A stretch of DNA of 64,000 bases from Gammaproteobacteria bacterium 45_16_T64 (GTDB lineage: Bacteria > Pseudomonadota > Gammaproteobacteria > Pseudomonadales > Ketobacteraceae): the NCBI GenBank assembly GCA_002162955.1, contig MABD01000057.1, forward strand, positions 62,001-126,000. The letters run 5' to 3'. How positions within the stretch are numbered: the stretch's first letter is position 1; every line of letters begins with the position of its first letter. A program made the translations under genes and the position numbers. The notes under the pieces are model-generated. The model was given only the letters and a program-made list of their open reading frames with translations, had not been told where the DNA came from and ran no database searches. Positions 46,814 to 55,367 of the stretch are shown piece by piece.

Positions 46814-47788
46814 ATGAAGACACGTATTACCGAACTATTTAATATCCAACACCCAATCATACAGGGTGGCATGCACTTTGTAGGTTTCGCAGAACTTGCA
46901 GCCGCCGTTTCTAACGCCGGAGGTCTTGGCATTATCACTGGCCTGACTCAGCGTACACCGGAAGATCTAGCCAACGAAATTGCTAAGTGCAATGCACTCA
47001 CTGACAAACCGTTTGGCGTCAACCTGACTTTTCTCCCAACTGTATCCTCACCGGATTACCCTGGCTATATAAAAGCTATCGTCGAAGGTGGAGTTAGAAT
47101 CGTAGAAACTGCGGGCCGGAGCCCACAGGCATACATGCCAGCCCTAAAAGAAGCTGGCATTAAAGTCATTCACAAATGTACATCTGTTCGCCATGCACTC
47201 AAAGCTGAATCTATTGGCTGTGACGCCGTTTCTGTAGACGGTTTCGAATGTGGGGGCCACCCTGGTGAAGACGACATTCCTAATATGATATTACTTCCTA
47301 GAGCAGCTGAAGAGCTCACCATTCCCTTTGTTGCATCCGGTGGCATGGCGGATGCTCGCTCTCTTGTTGCAGCACTTGCGATGGGAGCTGAAGGAATGAA
47401 TATGGGTACTCGATTTATTGCTACCAAAGAAGCCCCCGTTCACCAGAATGTTAAGGATGCTATCGTTGCAGCATCAGAGCTAGACACTCGCCTGGTGATG
47501 CGACCGCTGCGAAACACCGAACGTGTACTTAATAACCCCCAAGTTGAAAAAATACTAGCCAAAGAAGAAGAGCTAGGTAAAGACATTAAGTTTGAAGATA
47601 TTATTGAAGCAGTCGCTGGCGTCTACCCGAAGATCATGATGGATGGAGAAATGGATGCAGGCGCTTGGTCATGCGGCATGGTAGCGGGTCTTATCCATGA
47701 CATTCCCACTTGTGATGAACTTATCTCTCAAATAATGCAGGAGGCTGATGGCATTATTAAAGATAGACTTGCAACGCTAGCGAGCTAA
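46814..47788 (+). CDS. Nitronate monooxygenase family FMN enzyme
   Basis: 324 residues, a TIM-barrel FMN enzyme of the 2-nitropropane dioxygenase group. Visible: PIIQGGMHFVGFAELAAAVSNAGGLG at the N-terminus, VDGFECGGHPGE near residue 140 with the family's His, and the phosphate-binding strand VASGGMADARSLVAALAMGAEGMNMGTRF. It oxidises propionate-3-nitronate-type compounds. FabK-type enoyl reductases share the fold, but fabI is present here and the GGHPGE pattern favours nitronate monooxygenase. A strong terminator follows. Confidence 0.88.
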   Translation: MKTRITELFNIQHPIIQGGMHFVGFAELAAAVSNAGGLGIITGLTQRTPEDLANEIAKCNALTDKPFGVNLTFLPTVSSPDYPGYIKAIVEGGVRIVETAGRSPQAYMPALKEAGIKVIHKCTSVRHALKAESIGCDAVSVDGFECGGHPGEDDIPNMILLPRAAEELTIPFVASGGMADARSLVAALAMGAEGMNMGTRFIATKEAPVHQNVKDAIVAASELDTRLVMRPLRNTERVLNNPQVEKILAKEEELGKDIKFEDIIEAVAGVYPKIMMDGEMDAGAWSCGMVAGLIHDIPTCDELISQIMQEADGIIKDRLATLAS

Positions 47789-47796
47789 TCAACTGG

Positions 47797-47846
47797 AAAC
47801 TGAATCACCGGATACAACCGCATAGATATATCCGGTGATTCAGTTT
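47797..47846. terminator. Strong bidirectional hairpin terminator
   Basis: A perfect 18-bp inverted repeat (arms 47797-47814 and 47829-47846, 14-base loop) flanked by A and T runs, between the convergent nitronate monooxygenase-like and SRPBCC genes. Confidence 0.92.
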
Positions 47847-47856
47847 TTACTTACGT

Positions 47857-48288
47857 CTAACGCTCAACCTTTGATTTCAATGCTGCATTAAAAACATCAT
47901 ACTGTTCCGACATCTTTTTTATTACTCCCCACAACACCGTTGGTATGACACCATAAAACATCTCACCATGGACAAATTTACATTCATTTTCTGACACTTC
48001 GATTATTTCGAAATAGTGATGCGCACCCAATATAACTTTAACCCAAGACTGATAATCATTCCCCCAACCCAAATAACGATTTTCTTCTGCTCGATGAATC
48101 TTCGCAGCCATGGGGACAGGACGACCTAGTATCGCTATCTTAAAACGAAAACCGCGACCCTCTTGCAGCGTACCGCTAACACCGGTAATAACATTATTCC
48201 AAGCGCCATAATTCCCAATATCGGAAAGCACTGCCCATATTGATTCCTTGGAGGAATTAATCGTTATTTCAGTTTTGATTTGTTTCAT
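47857..48288 (-). CDS. SRPBCC-superfamily small-molecule-binding protein
   Basis: 143 residues, a single START/Bet v1-like fold. The opening IKTEITINSSKESIWAVLSD, with W-x-x-L after the first strand, and the long last helix (KMSEQYDVFNAALKSKVE) are typical. This superfamily binds hydrophobic ligands in a large cavity; many members are of unknown function. It stands alone, 151 bp downstream of the FAD monooxygenase on the same strand, so it might share its transcript. Confidence 0.85.
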   Translation of the reverse strand: MKQIKTEITINSSKESIWAVLSDIGNYGAWNNVITGVSGTLQEGRGFRFKIAILGRPVPMAAKIHRAEENRYLGWGNDYQSWVKVILGAHHYFEIIEVSENECKFVHGEMFYGVIPTVLWGVIKKMSEQYDVFNAALKSKVER

Positions 48289-48439
48289 AACACGCTACTG
48301 CCCATTGAATGTTGTTAATCATAGGCAATGATTATGCGCAATAAGAATTCACAAAAGCAATGGCTGGATTGACTGCAACGGCAAACTAGCAAAATAATTG
48401 GGTGTTGTAGTCAATCCAACCGTCCTCAGTATACAGATA

Positions 48440-49633
48440 CTATTTTAGTTTATACTCATATAGCCACTGAAGTTTCTTGTTCATGAAGTTTGGATACATA
48501 AGACTAACCGTTCTAAGAATACTATCTCTAGCCCAACGTATACCTCTACTCCTTTCATGAAATATCGACATATTCTTTCTCGCTGCTAATTGCACCCTAG
48601 CGGACCTCTTCCCTCTTAAAAACAGCATTTGTTCACCGACCCTTTCTGGAGGAAACCGTTGTAAGCACCATGCTAAGGCTTGCGCATCCTCAATCCCCAT
48701 TGCCGCACCCTGGGCCAAAAACGGTAACATTGGATGAGCCGCATCACCAATAACCAGGCAGCGCCCATTACTTAACGTATCCAACGGATTTCTATCGTAC
48801 AGTGCCCAGCGAAAGCAGTCTTCATCAGACGTTTTCTTCAGTATTGACAATAACGCAGGGTCCCAGCCAAGAAAATCATTCAGTAATTCATCGACACTGC
48901 CCTTTTCAGTCCAAGACTCTCTATCCCAATTATCACGCTCTGTTACTGCGACATAATTAAGTTTCCGTCCTCCCTTCACATAGTAGAAAACAACATGTGC
49001 ACCCGGCCCCATAACGACATGGGTAAATGGTTTTGGCTTACTATCAAGCAATTCCACATCAATCAAGCCACGCCACGCCACATTGCCTGTAAAATTAGGG
49101 GCTTCGTTGATAGACAGTGCTGAAGGCCTCACAATAGAATGAATGCCATCCGCTCCCACCACCCAATCGAAGTCTTGTGGTTCCCGCCCCTTAAACGCTA
49201 TTGTGGCACACTGCTTTTTCTGGGACACGCCCAGTACTTCATGATCAATCTGAACTGAGGTACCATCCAGTGATTGTACCGCTTGATATAAAGTACCATG
49301 AAGGTCAGCGCGATGAATATGAATGTAAGGATCGACCTCAGTACTCACTTGGGAATTTTGTGCAAAGATAGCAATTGTTTCCCCAGATTCCCAGTGTTGC
49401 ATTTTTATTCCCTGTGGCTCAAAACCAACGCCCCTTATCGCTGGAAGCAACCCCCAGGAGGATAATATGCGAGTCGCATTTGCGCTAAGCTGAATACCTG
49501 CGCCCACTTCACCAATATCAGACGACTTTTCGAAAATAGTGACTTGATGTCCTGCTTGTATTAGCGCAAGACCTGCAGACAAACCCGCTATACCTGCACC
49601 GACAATCCCAATACTATATGTAGGTTGTTCCAT
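48440..49633 (-). CDS. FAD-dependent aromatic-ring monooxygenase (salicylate / 3-hydroxybenzoate hydroxylase type)
   Basis: 397 residues, class A flavoprotein monooxygenase. GIVGAGIAGLSAGLALIQAG is the FAD GxGxxG site, VVGADGIHSIVR the DG motif, and CLVIGDAAHPMLPFLAQGAAM the GD motif that contacts FAD ribityl. The closest group hydroxylates salicylate-like or hydroxybenzoate-like substrates with NAD(P)H and oxygen. It starts directly after the TetR stop (TAAATG), so the two are one operon and the TetR protein likely senses the substrate. Confidence 0.9.
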   Translation of the reverse strand: MEQPTYSIGIVGAGIAGLSAGLALIQAGHQVTIFEKSSDIGEVGAGIQLSANATRILSSWGLLPAIRGVGFEPQGIKMQHWESGETIAIFAQNSQVSTEVDPYIHIHRADLHGTLYQAVQSLDGTSVQIDHEVLGVSQKKQCATIAFKGREPQDFDWVVGADGIHSIVRPSALSINEAPNFTGNVAWRGLIDVELLDSKPKPFTHVVMGPGAHVVFYYVKGGRKLNYVAVTERDNWDRESWTEKGSVDELLNDFLGWDPALLSILKKTSDEDCFRWALYDRNPLDTLSNGRCLVIGDAAHPMLPFLAQGAAMGIEDAQALAWCLQRFPPERVGEQMLFLRGKRSARVQLAARKNMSIFHERSRGIRWARDSILRTVSLMYPNFMNKKLQWLYEYKLK

Positions 49634-50290
49634 TTACCCAACGGCCCCTCGAATAACAAGATTAATTGATTGTCTCAAAGCGACTTTATAGTCCAATTTA
49701 AATGGCGCCAACTCCGGCTTCTGTAATACCTTTTCAACCAGCGGGCCAGGATTACATAAGGGCCAAAGACCTCCGATCAATGCGAATATTGACTGTATTG
49801 CGGGCATTACATTATCGGCCTTTACCGCAGGTAACGCGGCCGTAATTATCGTAACCAACCTTACACTTAATTCAATAGATTCTAGTTTAAAGCTGTAAAG
49901 GTTTTCTTCACTGAGATTCTTCTCCAACACGGAGGCCAACACGCTGATTAGCTGACACATTCGACTAGCCTCAAAAATTGAATTCACTAGCGCATCAGTA
50001 ACCGCATCAATATCATTCGACCCTTCCAAGGGTTCAAGCTGAGTTTCAAGAGCACTAATCCAGAAGATCCAATCTTGTTTTAGCAGCTGTAAATAAATAT
50101 CCTCTCTGCTCTCAAAATATCGATACACATTGGATTTGGCAATTTTGGCTTTCCTAGCGATAGCATTCAGGCTCACCCCCTCAATAGTACCGCCATCCAA
50201 AAGCTCAGATGCTGCTGCAAAGATTTGCGCTTTGCGCTCTTCTTTCTGTTCAGGCTGCCTTGCCCGAGTAAATGTGGAATCGCCATTCAT
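49634..50290 (-). CDS. TetR-family regulator of the FAD monooxygenase
   Basis: 218 residues. The helix-turn-helix GVSLNAIARKAKIAKSNVYRYFES is near residues 38-61, followed by an all-helical ligand domain. It lies immediately upstream of and co-directed with the FAD monooxygenase gene, and divergent from an SDR gene 173 bp away. It probably represses this operon and perhaps the SDR gene. Confidence 0.9.
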   Translation of the reverse strand: MNGDSTFTRARQPEQKEERKAQIFAAASELLDGGTIEGVSLNAIARKAKIAKSNVYRYFESREDIYLQLLKQDWIFWISALETQLEPLEGSNDIDAVTDALVNSIFEASRMCQLISVLASVLEKNLSEENLYSFKLESIELSVRLVTIITAALPAVKADNVMPAIQSIFALIGGLWPLCNPGPLVEKVLQKPELAPFKLDYKVALRQSINLVIRGAVG

Positions 50291-50463
50291 TATCTTTTAC
50301 CTAATACCAAATAGGGGCATTATAAAACAAACACTTATAAATTACCCAACCTCTATTGTTGACAAGAGACCACCGTTCTTTTAAATTAAAAACCACTGGT
50401 CTTCTATTCAATCTAGCACTGGCGACGATGCCATGCAAAAACTCTTTCTCTAGGGGCTCCCCA

Positions 50464-51360
50464 ATGAACTGGAACATCGATCAAATATCAAACCTCGACG
50501 CTAAAACAGTACTAATCACTGGTGCAAACAGTGGAATTGGGCTTGAAGCTGCCAAGATACTTGCTTCAAAAGGGGCTGAAGTAATCTTAGCGTGTAGAAA
50601 CCCTACAAAAGGAAAGGCAGCACTGGAGACTGTACAAGCACTATCGAGCAGCGACTCCGCAAGCTTAATGGAACTTGACCTTGCCAGCCTGGAATCAATA
50701 CGTGCATTTACTGCCAAGTTTTCTAAAAAATATTCCAAATTGGATATCCTGATCAATAACGCAGGCATTATGGCTCCGCCTTTTGCAACCACCAATGACG
50801 GTTTTGAAAGCCAATTCGGGACAAACCACCTGGGACACTTCGCGTTAACCGGACAGTTATTACCGTTACTCGAGGCCGCCGACTTTAGTCGAGTTGTTGT
50901 CCTTAGTAGCGTTATGCACCGAATGGGGAAGATTAATTTAGAAAACCTCAACGCAGAGAAATATTATCAAAAATGGATAGCTTACGGGCAAAGTAAACTT
51001 GCAAACCTGATGTTTGCAAAAGAACTCCAGCGAAGGCTAGAGCAAGCTGGCTCTAATGTAATGGCAGTCGCTGCCCACCCTGGTTACTCAGCAACAAATT
51101 TAACACAGCATACGGTGATCGGAACAATGATGAAAAAAGTCGCCCAACCGCAGGATAAAGGCTGTTTACCCACCCTGTTCGCAGCAACGTCTAATAGCAT
51201 CGCTGGCGGTGACTACATTGGACCTGATGGGTGGATGGAAATAAAAGGAAATCCCCAAATAGCCTACGTAGCGCCTAAAGCCAACAACCTACACGTCGCA
51301 TCACGCCTGTGGGATGTATCACAGGAAATGACTGGCATTCGTTACCTCACTCAGTCCTAA
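50464..51360 (+). CDS. Short-chain dehydrogenase/reductase (retinol dehydrogenase / WWOX-like)
   Basis: 298 residues from ATG 50464; an earlier ATG at 50356 would add a stretch unlike the family. Cofactor site TGANSGIGLEAA, NNAG motif (LINNAGIMAPPF), and catalytic YxxxK in AYGQSKLAN. C-terminal AAHPGYSATNL is common in the retinol-dehydrogenase-like SDR group. Acts on an alcohol or ketone with NADP(H); substrate unknown. A good intrinsic terminator follows. Confidence 0.93.
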   Translation: MNWNIDQISNLDAKTVLITGANSGIGLEAAKILASKGAEVILACRNPTKGKAALETVQALSSSDSASLMELDLASLESIRAFTAKFSKKYSKLDILINNAGIMAPPFATTNDGFESQFGTNHLGHFALTGQLLPLLEAADFSRVVVLSSVMHRMGKINLENLNAEKYYQKWIAYGQSKLANLMFAKELQRRLEQAGSNVMAVAAHPGYSATNLTQHTVIGTMMKKVAQPQDKGCLPTLFAATSNSIAGGDYIGPDGWMEIKGNPQIAYVAPKANNLHVASRLWDVSQEMTGIRYLTQS

Positions 51361-51377
51361 CCTGAAACTGATATTCT

Positions 51378-51412
51378 AAAAAGCCTTTGCTCTAGCATTG
51401 CAAAGGCTTTTT
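51378..51412 (+). terminator. Intrinsic terminator after the SDR gene
   Basis: A perfect 13-bp inverted repeat (AAAAAGCCTTTGC at 51378-51390, GCAAAGGCTTTTT at 51400-51412) with a 9-base loop and a T-run, 18 bp after the stop. Confidence 0.93.
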
Positions 51413-51456
51413 ATACGGAAAAAATCATTCATCAACAAAACCATTGTCGTTAAAAA

Positions 51457-52674
51457 CTATTGCTTATCTAACGCTTTTTCCACATTAACTCCGACAGTAA
51501 TAGCACCAATGGGTGTTTCACCGCCTGCGTCAAAAATGGTCAAACTAATCTGCGATTGAAAAGATTGACTGGATTCGTCGTACTCAATGGCATCAACAAA
51601 AGGCTGCTTGGTATTGGCCCCAAAGCTCTTTTGAAACTTGCCTTCATCACCTTGCCAATAATCGGACGTAACATCGCTCTGGCCCACATTCAAACCATGC
51701 TGATCCATAATAAATATTTCCGAATATAGTCCACCATGTTCCTTTTTCACTTGTTTAAGATACACCGACAGCTCATTACCTAGCGTCTCCTCAATTAAGG
51801 GGCGGGCATTTGTTTTAGCTTCTGCTCGCCACTGCTTGTCCAATGAGATTATTTCTTGATTCGTTATGGACAAGTGTTTTTTATTAGCTCGCTCCACCGA
51901 GTCACCCACCAAAGAAACACGCAGCCACGTTTGTATATTCGATGCCACATCAGCGAGCACTGCTCTTGTTGTCTCATCTAATGTTATCCCTACGGGTTTA
52001 CAATCAAGTATGCTCTTATTAAAGCTTTTCAAAAAAACCGGATTGGCCTTTAGATAGTCTCGGGAAATATAAGCGCCCAACGTTGAAAAACGAGAAAAAT
52101 TTGCTTTAAGAGATCCAATATCTTTGCCCATTCGCTTTGCAGATTGCGCTGCCAACCGTTGATCTGTTAGCAACACCTTAGCCCTGCCTGTAGAGAGCAT
52201 TTTCATCGCGTTCTCAATTGAAGACACAGACTTAATGTTCACATAACCTTGGGTCTGTAGCCAACCTTCTTGATTACTTCCAAGTACAACTACGACTGAA
52301 ACTGACTTATCTTTATGGTCAGCGCCAGATTCACTATACCAATACCATTTTTCTAGTACTAAAGGCGTTGAAAACTGAGCTGCCTTATCAAGCTCCGCAT
52401 TCTCGGTAAAGCTAAATATAATATCTAGCTTTCTACTGACCAATGAATTCGTTGCCCTCTTCCATGGCACAACACTCAACGTGTAATCTGTTCCCTTCGA
52501 ATCCAGCGCGCAGCGTATTAGATCAACCACTGATCCTGATATATTCGCCCCCGTTTTTGTCTGGTAAGGCGGCGCCAAACTAGTCCCAACTCTGAGCTCC
52601 TGAGCCATCGAACTTCCAATATAAGAGAGCAGAACACAAAAAATTGGGAAATATAGGTTTTTCATAGGATTCAT
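51457..52674 (-). CDS. Periplasmic binding protein (SBP family 3) fused to a Cache/PDC-like domain
   Basis: 405 residues from ATG 52674, chosen because AAAGGA lies just before it; an upstream ATG at 52710 is less likely. Signal peptide cleaved near SSMAQE. Residues about 24-235 form an SBP_bac_3 domain (LRVGTSLAPPYQTKTG, VVDLIRCALDSKG). Residues about 250-405 look like a single PDC/Cache sensor (SEIFIMDQHGLNVGQSD, then FDAGGETPIGAITVGVN). No membrane anchor, kinase or transporter part is seen, so this is a soluble two-sensor periplasmic protein, an uncommon pairing. Confidence 0.78.
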   Translation of the reverse strand: MNPMKNLYFPIFCVLLSYIGSSMAQELRVGTSLAPPYQTKTGANISGSVVDLIRCALDSKGTDYTLSVVPWKRATNSLVSRKLDIIFSFTENAELDKAAQFSTPLVLEKWYWYSESGADHKDKSVSVVVVLGSNQEGWLQTQGYVNIKSVSSIENAMKMLSTGRAKVLLTDQRLAAQSAKRMGKDIGSLKANFSRFSTLGAYISRDYLKANPVFLKSFNKSILDCKPVGITLDETTRAVLADVASNIQTWLRVSLVGDSVERANKKHLSITNQEIISLDKQWRAEAKTNARPLIEETLGNELSVYLKQVKKEHGGLYSEIFIMDQHGLNVGQSDVTSDYWQGDEGKFQKSFGANTKQPFVDAIEYDESSQSFQSQISLTIFDAGGETPIGAITVGVNVEKALDKQ

Positions 52675-52943
52675 TTGTCCTTTAAAGAGACTCTTCGTTG
52701 GCTGTGCCAATGGTAAACCAGGATACAGTACTATCTAAAAGTGTAGTCAAATAGAAACCGTTTGCCTTTATTCTGCCCAATTAGGCCAAATAAGTAGCCA
52801 CTATTGCCAATTACGATTAGGCGTATGATTCATGTAATTATAGCGACATCAAAGAACGATTTGACGCATCAGAAGAAGTTACTCTTGAACCGCATTACGA
52901 TGCTTTAGTAGACTTAACGCTGGCCAAATAAACGAGAGAAACT

Positions 52944-53693
52944 ATGGACGCAAACATGTCGGCAACTAACCCCGATGCATTACCTGAAATCGATTCAAGA
53001 GAATTCGACAAGGTCGTCGAGACTCGGCGCTCCATCCGACGATTCACAGACGAGCCAGTCCCCGACTCAGTCATTAATCACTGCTTAGATCAAGCAATGC
53101 TCGCACCCAATTCATGCAACCTTCAACCATGGGAGTTCTACGTCATTAAGAACCCTGAGGTGAAGAAAAAGCTGATTTATGCCTGCCTAAATCAGAATGC
53201 TGCCAAGACCAGCCAAGCATTGATCGCCGTAGTCGCCAGAACAGACACCTGGTACAAGCACTGCGATGAAAATATCTCAGCATGGCCCGACCCAGAACTT
53301 CCTAAATTGGTCGAGAATTTTTACAGCAAGGTAGCCAAATTCCAGTATGCTCTTGGACCTTTGGGTATCCTTGGACTATTCAAGAAAGGGTTCTACAGTA
53401 TTGCGGGCCTAACCAGACCTGTGCCGAGAGGCCCTTACACTCGTTCAGAAATGAAAGAATGGGCAACAAAAAGCACTGCCCTCGCGGCTCAAACTCTGAT
53501 GCTCTCATTGCGCGCACAAGGTTACGACTCCTGCCCAATGGAAGGTTTCGATGATAAACGCGTACGAAAAATCCTAGACCTCCCACCAAAGGCATCGGTG
53601 ATCATGTTTGTTGCTGCGGGGAAACGAGCAGATAACGGAATCTACAATTCACGATACCGATTTGACCGCTCCAAATTTATCCGAGAGGTGTAA
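52944..53693 (+). CDS. Nitroreductase-family FMN oxidoreductase
   Basis: 249 residues. The opening VVETRRSIRRFTDEPV holds the FMN-phosphate Arg-Arg-Ser-x-Arg, LAPNSCNLQPWEFYV is the second FMN motif, and QGYDSCPMEGFDDKRV and KRADNGIYNSRYRFDRS follow near the C-terminus. Reduces nitro- or quinone-type substrates with NAD(P)H. Length is slightly above the family norm owing to an insert around residues 105-160. Overlapped at its 3' end by a hairpin. Confidence 0.92.
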   Translation: MDANMSATNPDALPEIDSREFDKVVETRRSIRRFTDEPVPDSVINHCLDQAMLAPNSCNLQPWEFYVIKNPEVKKKLIYACLNQNAAKTSQALIAVVARTDTWYKHCDENISAWPDPELPKLVENFYSKVAKFQYALGPLGILGLFKKGFYSIAGLTRPVPRGPYTRSEMKEWATKSTALAAQTLMLSLRAQGYDSCPMEGFDDKRVRKILDLPPKASVIMFVAAGKRADNGIYNSRYRFDRSKFIREV

Positions 53694-53708
53694 TCCCCTC
53701 GGATAAAT
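53675..53708. terminator. Hairpin overlapping the nitroreductase stop
   Basis: ATTTATCCGAG (53675-53685) pairs perfectly with CTCGGATAAAT (53698-53708), with further G-C pairs inside after a mismatch. It lies between convergent genes. No T-run, so Rho-independent action is only likely. Confidence 0.6.
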
Positions 53709-53719
53709 CTTACCAAGCT

Positions 53720-54130
53720 TTATGCAACTGACGTATTCTTGGTTTCTTCTGCATCGTCTTCTCCAATATACCGAGTACTCTTCCATATACAAATTAACAA
53801 CATCACTTGTACAACAAGTCGAATACTCAACGCTTCAGGAGGCACTTCAGGAAACAACTCTGGATTCAACCACATATGTATGTTGACCGGAGTAACCGCT
53901 ATCGTTAATAAGAATAAACCGTTACCCGCAGCTTGACGCCACGGTGTCAGCAAAATCCCAAGTGCCCCAAGTATCTCAAACACGCCACTAATATAGACCG
54001 CCGCGTAATGGTACGGTAAGTACGTCGGCATAATGGACACAAAAAACTCAGGCGTTATAAAATGTCCAACACCGCCGCCAAAAAACCAAACAAACACTAT
54101 CCCTAATCCAATTTTTCTATATATCGACAT
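53720..54130 (-). CDS. DoxX-like small membrane protein
   Basis: 136 residues with four membrane spans. The pattern of the DoxX family is visible: GVGHFITPEFFVSIMP near residue 20, a central YISGVFEILGALGILL, and NPELFPEVPPEAL before the last span. DoxX-type proteins are often linked to redox or thiosulfate chemistry, but most have no proven role. Convergent with the nitroreductase gene and divergent from an AraC gene. Confidence 0.85.
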   Translation of the reverse strand: MSIYRKIGLGIVFVWFFGGGVGHFITPEFFVSIMPTYLPYHYAAVYISGVFEILGALGILLTPWRQAAGNGLFLLTIAVTPVNIHMWLNPELFPEVPPEALSIRLVVQVMLLICIWKSTRYIGEDDAEETKNTSVA

Positions 54131-54261
54131 ATTACGACCCTTATCACTACACTTTTGGCTAAACTTAGCGTGATTATATTTCCATTTTTGGCCCTAAACC
54201 TCCATAATCGGATCAACCTTATACACTATTGGCTACCTTCTTGATTAGAGTTGGATAACTC

Positions 54262-55098
54262 ATGATATTTGCGATTCCCTGCACCCTCGATGACGACTGC
54301 CCTGAGCATCATCATAATTTACACGAACTTGTCGTATGCTTGGAACCAGGTGCAACGCTAATGACAGGAGGCAAACAATTTACTTTTAACGCGGGGGAAA
54401 CGTTTCTCATACAGGCCAACGCTCCACATGAATTTCGTTACAACGGTCCCAACAGTGCTACGGCGCTTATTTTTTGCTTTGACAATCTTGAACTTTCCGA
54501 CAATCTACCCCCTCGAATATTGCCGCTAATTCACAATTATTTTGCTTCGAAAATTCAAGATCCTTGTGAGGAAAAATCAATAGTTCACAATACCAGTGAC
54601 GCACAAAATAACGAGAACATTGTGAATGCCCGCAAGTTACAACAAATACTCGATTCAAAATGCGACCTTCACGAAGAATTAGCATCCAGCTTACTCAGCC
54701 TTCTTTTACTCAATCACCTCGTTGACAAACAGCCTGCAAGAATTGATCGAAATCCAATTCAACATACGAAAATACAATACGCAATACAATGGATTGACAG
54801 CAACCTTTCGGAGAATGCCAGTATATCTGATGCCGCCAAGGAGGCCGGCATGTCAAGAGCAGCTTTCACCAAGCATTTTAGAAAATACACTGGAAAGAGT
54901 TTTACCCAGTATATTACGCACTCTAGAGTCAATTTCGCAGCCGGTTTATTGGCGCAGCAGAGTACCAGCATCACCGATATTGCCTATCAAAGCGGGTACA
55001 ACAATCTAGGGCATTTTTTTAAGCAGTTCCAACGACACTATGACATGACCCCTAGTCAATATAGAAATGTCATGTCTACCCAAGGCCATCACACTTAA
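54262..55098 (+). CDS. AraC-family regulator with N-terminal cupin
   Basis: 278 residues. The N-terminal cupin has HHHNLHELVVCLEPGATLM and FNAGETFLIQANAPHEF. The C-terminal AraC DNA-binding domain has SISDAAKEAGMSRAAFTKHF and SITDIAYQSGYNNLGHFFKQF. Divergent from the DoxX-like gene with a 131-bp gap, so that gene is the likeliest target. Confidence 0.91.
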   Translation: MIFAIPCTLDDDCPEHHHNLHELVVCLEPGATLMTGGKQFTFNAGETFLIQANAPHEFRYNGPNSATALIFCFDNLELSDNLPPRILPLIHNYFASKIQDPCEEKSIVHNTSDAQNNENIVNARKLQQILDSKCDLHEELASSLLSLLLLNHLVDKQPARIDRNPIQHTKIQYAIQWIDSNLSENASISDAAKEAGMSRAAFTKHFRKYTGKSFTQYITHSRVNFAAGLLAQQSTSITDIAYQSGYNNLGHFFKQFQRHYDMTPSQYRNVMSTQGHHT

Positions 55099-55367
55099 TA
55101 TCAAATAATCACGATATACCAGGACTTTGGTTTACTTCTAGCCTAGCTCGTAATATGTACAATATTTGAATCCGCGTATTGCGTGACTTCGTACCTTGCT
55201 TTCAATATTCGGTTCACCTAGTATCGATTGAACAATAACAATCGACTTCAAGCCCAAGAATAAAAATAATAAAGGGATAGTCATTCGCCTTACATTTAAT
55301 GAAAGGCGCGTCTCAACAACGTTACTGCTTGAAGTGATTTGGATCATCTCTATGAGACCAACATCAC

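Noticed and set aside
46814-47788. Reading the FMN enzyme as FabK (a second enoyl-ACP reductase)
   Set aside because: The GGHPGE motif and presence of fabI favour the nitronate monooxygenase group, although the fold is shared.
55138-55347. 69-codon reading frame on the minus strand between the AraC and cyclase genes
   Set aside because: No usable ribosome site, no recognisable product and AT-rich sequence; most likely the cyclase upstream region.
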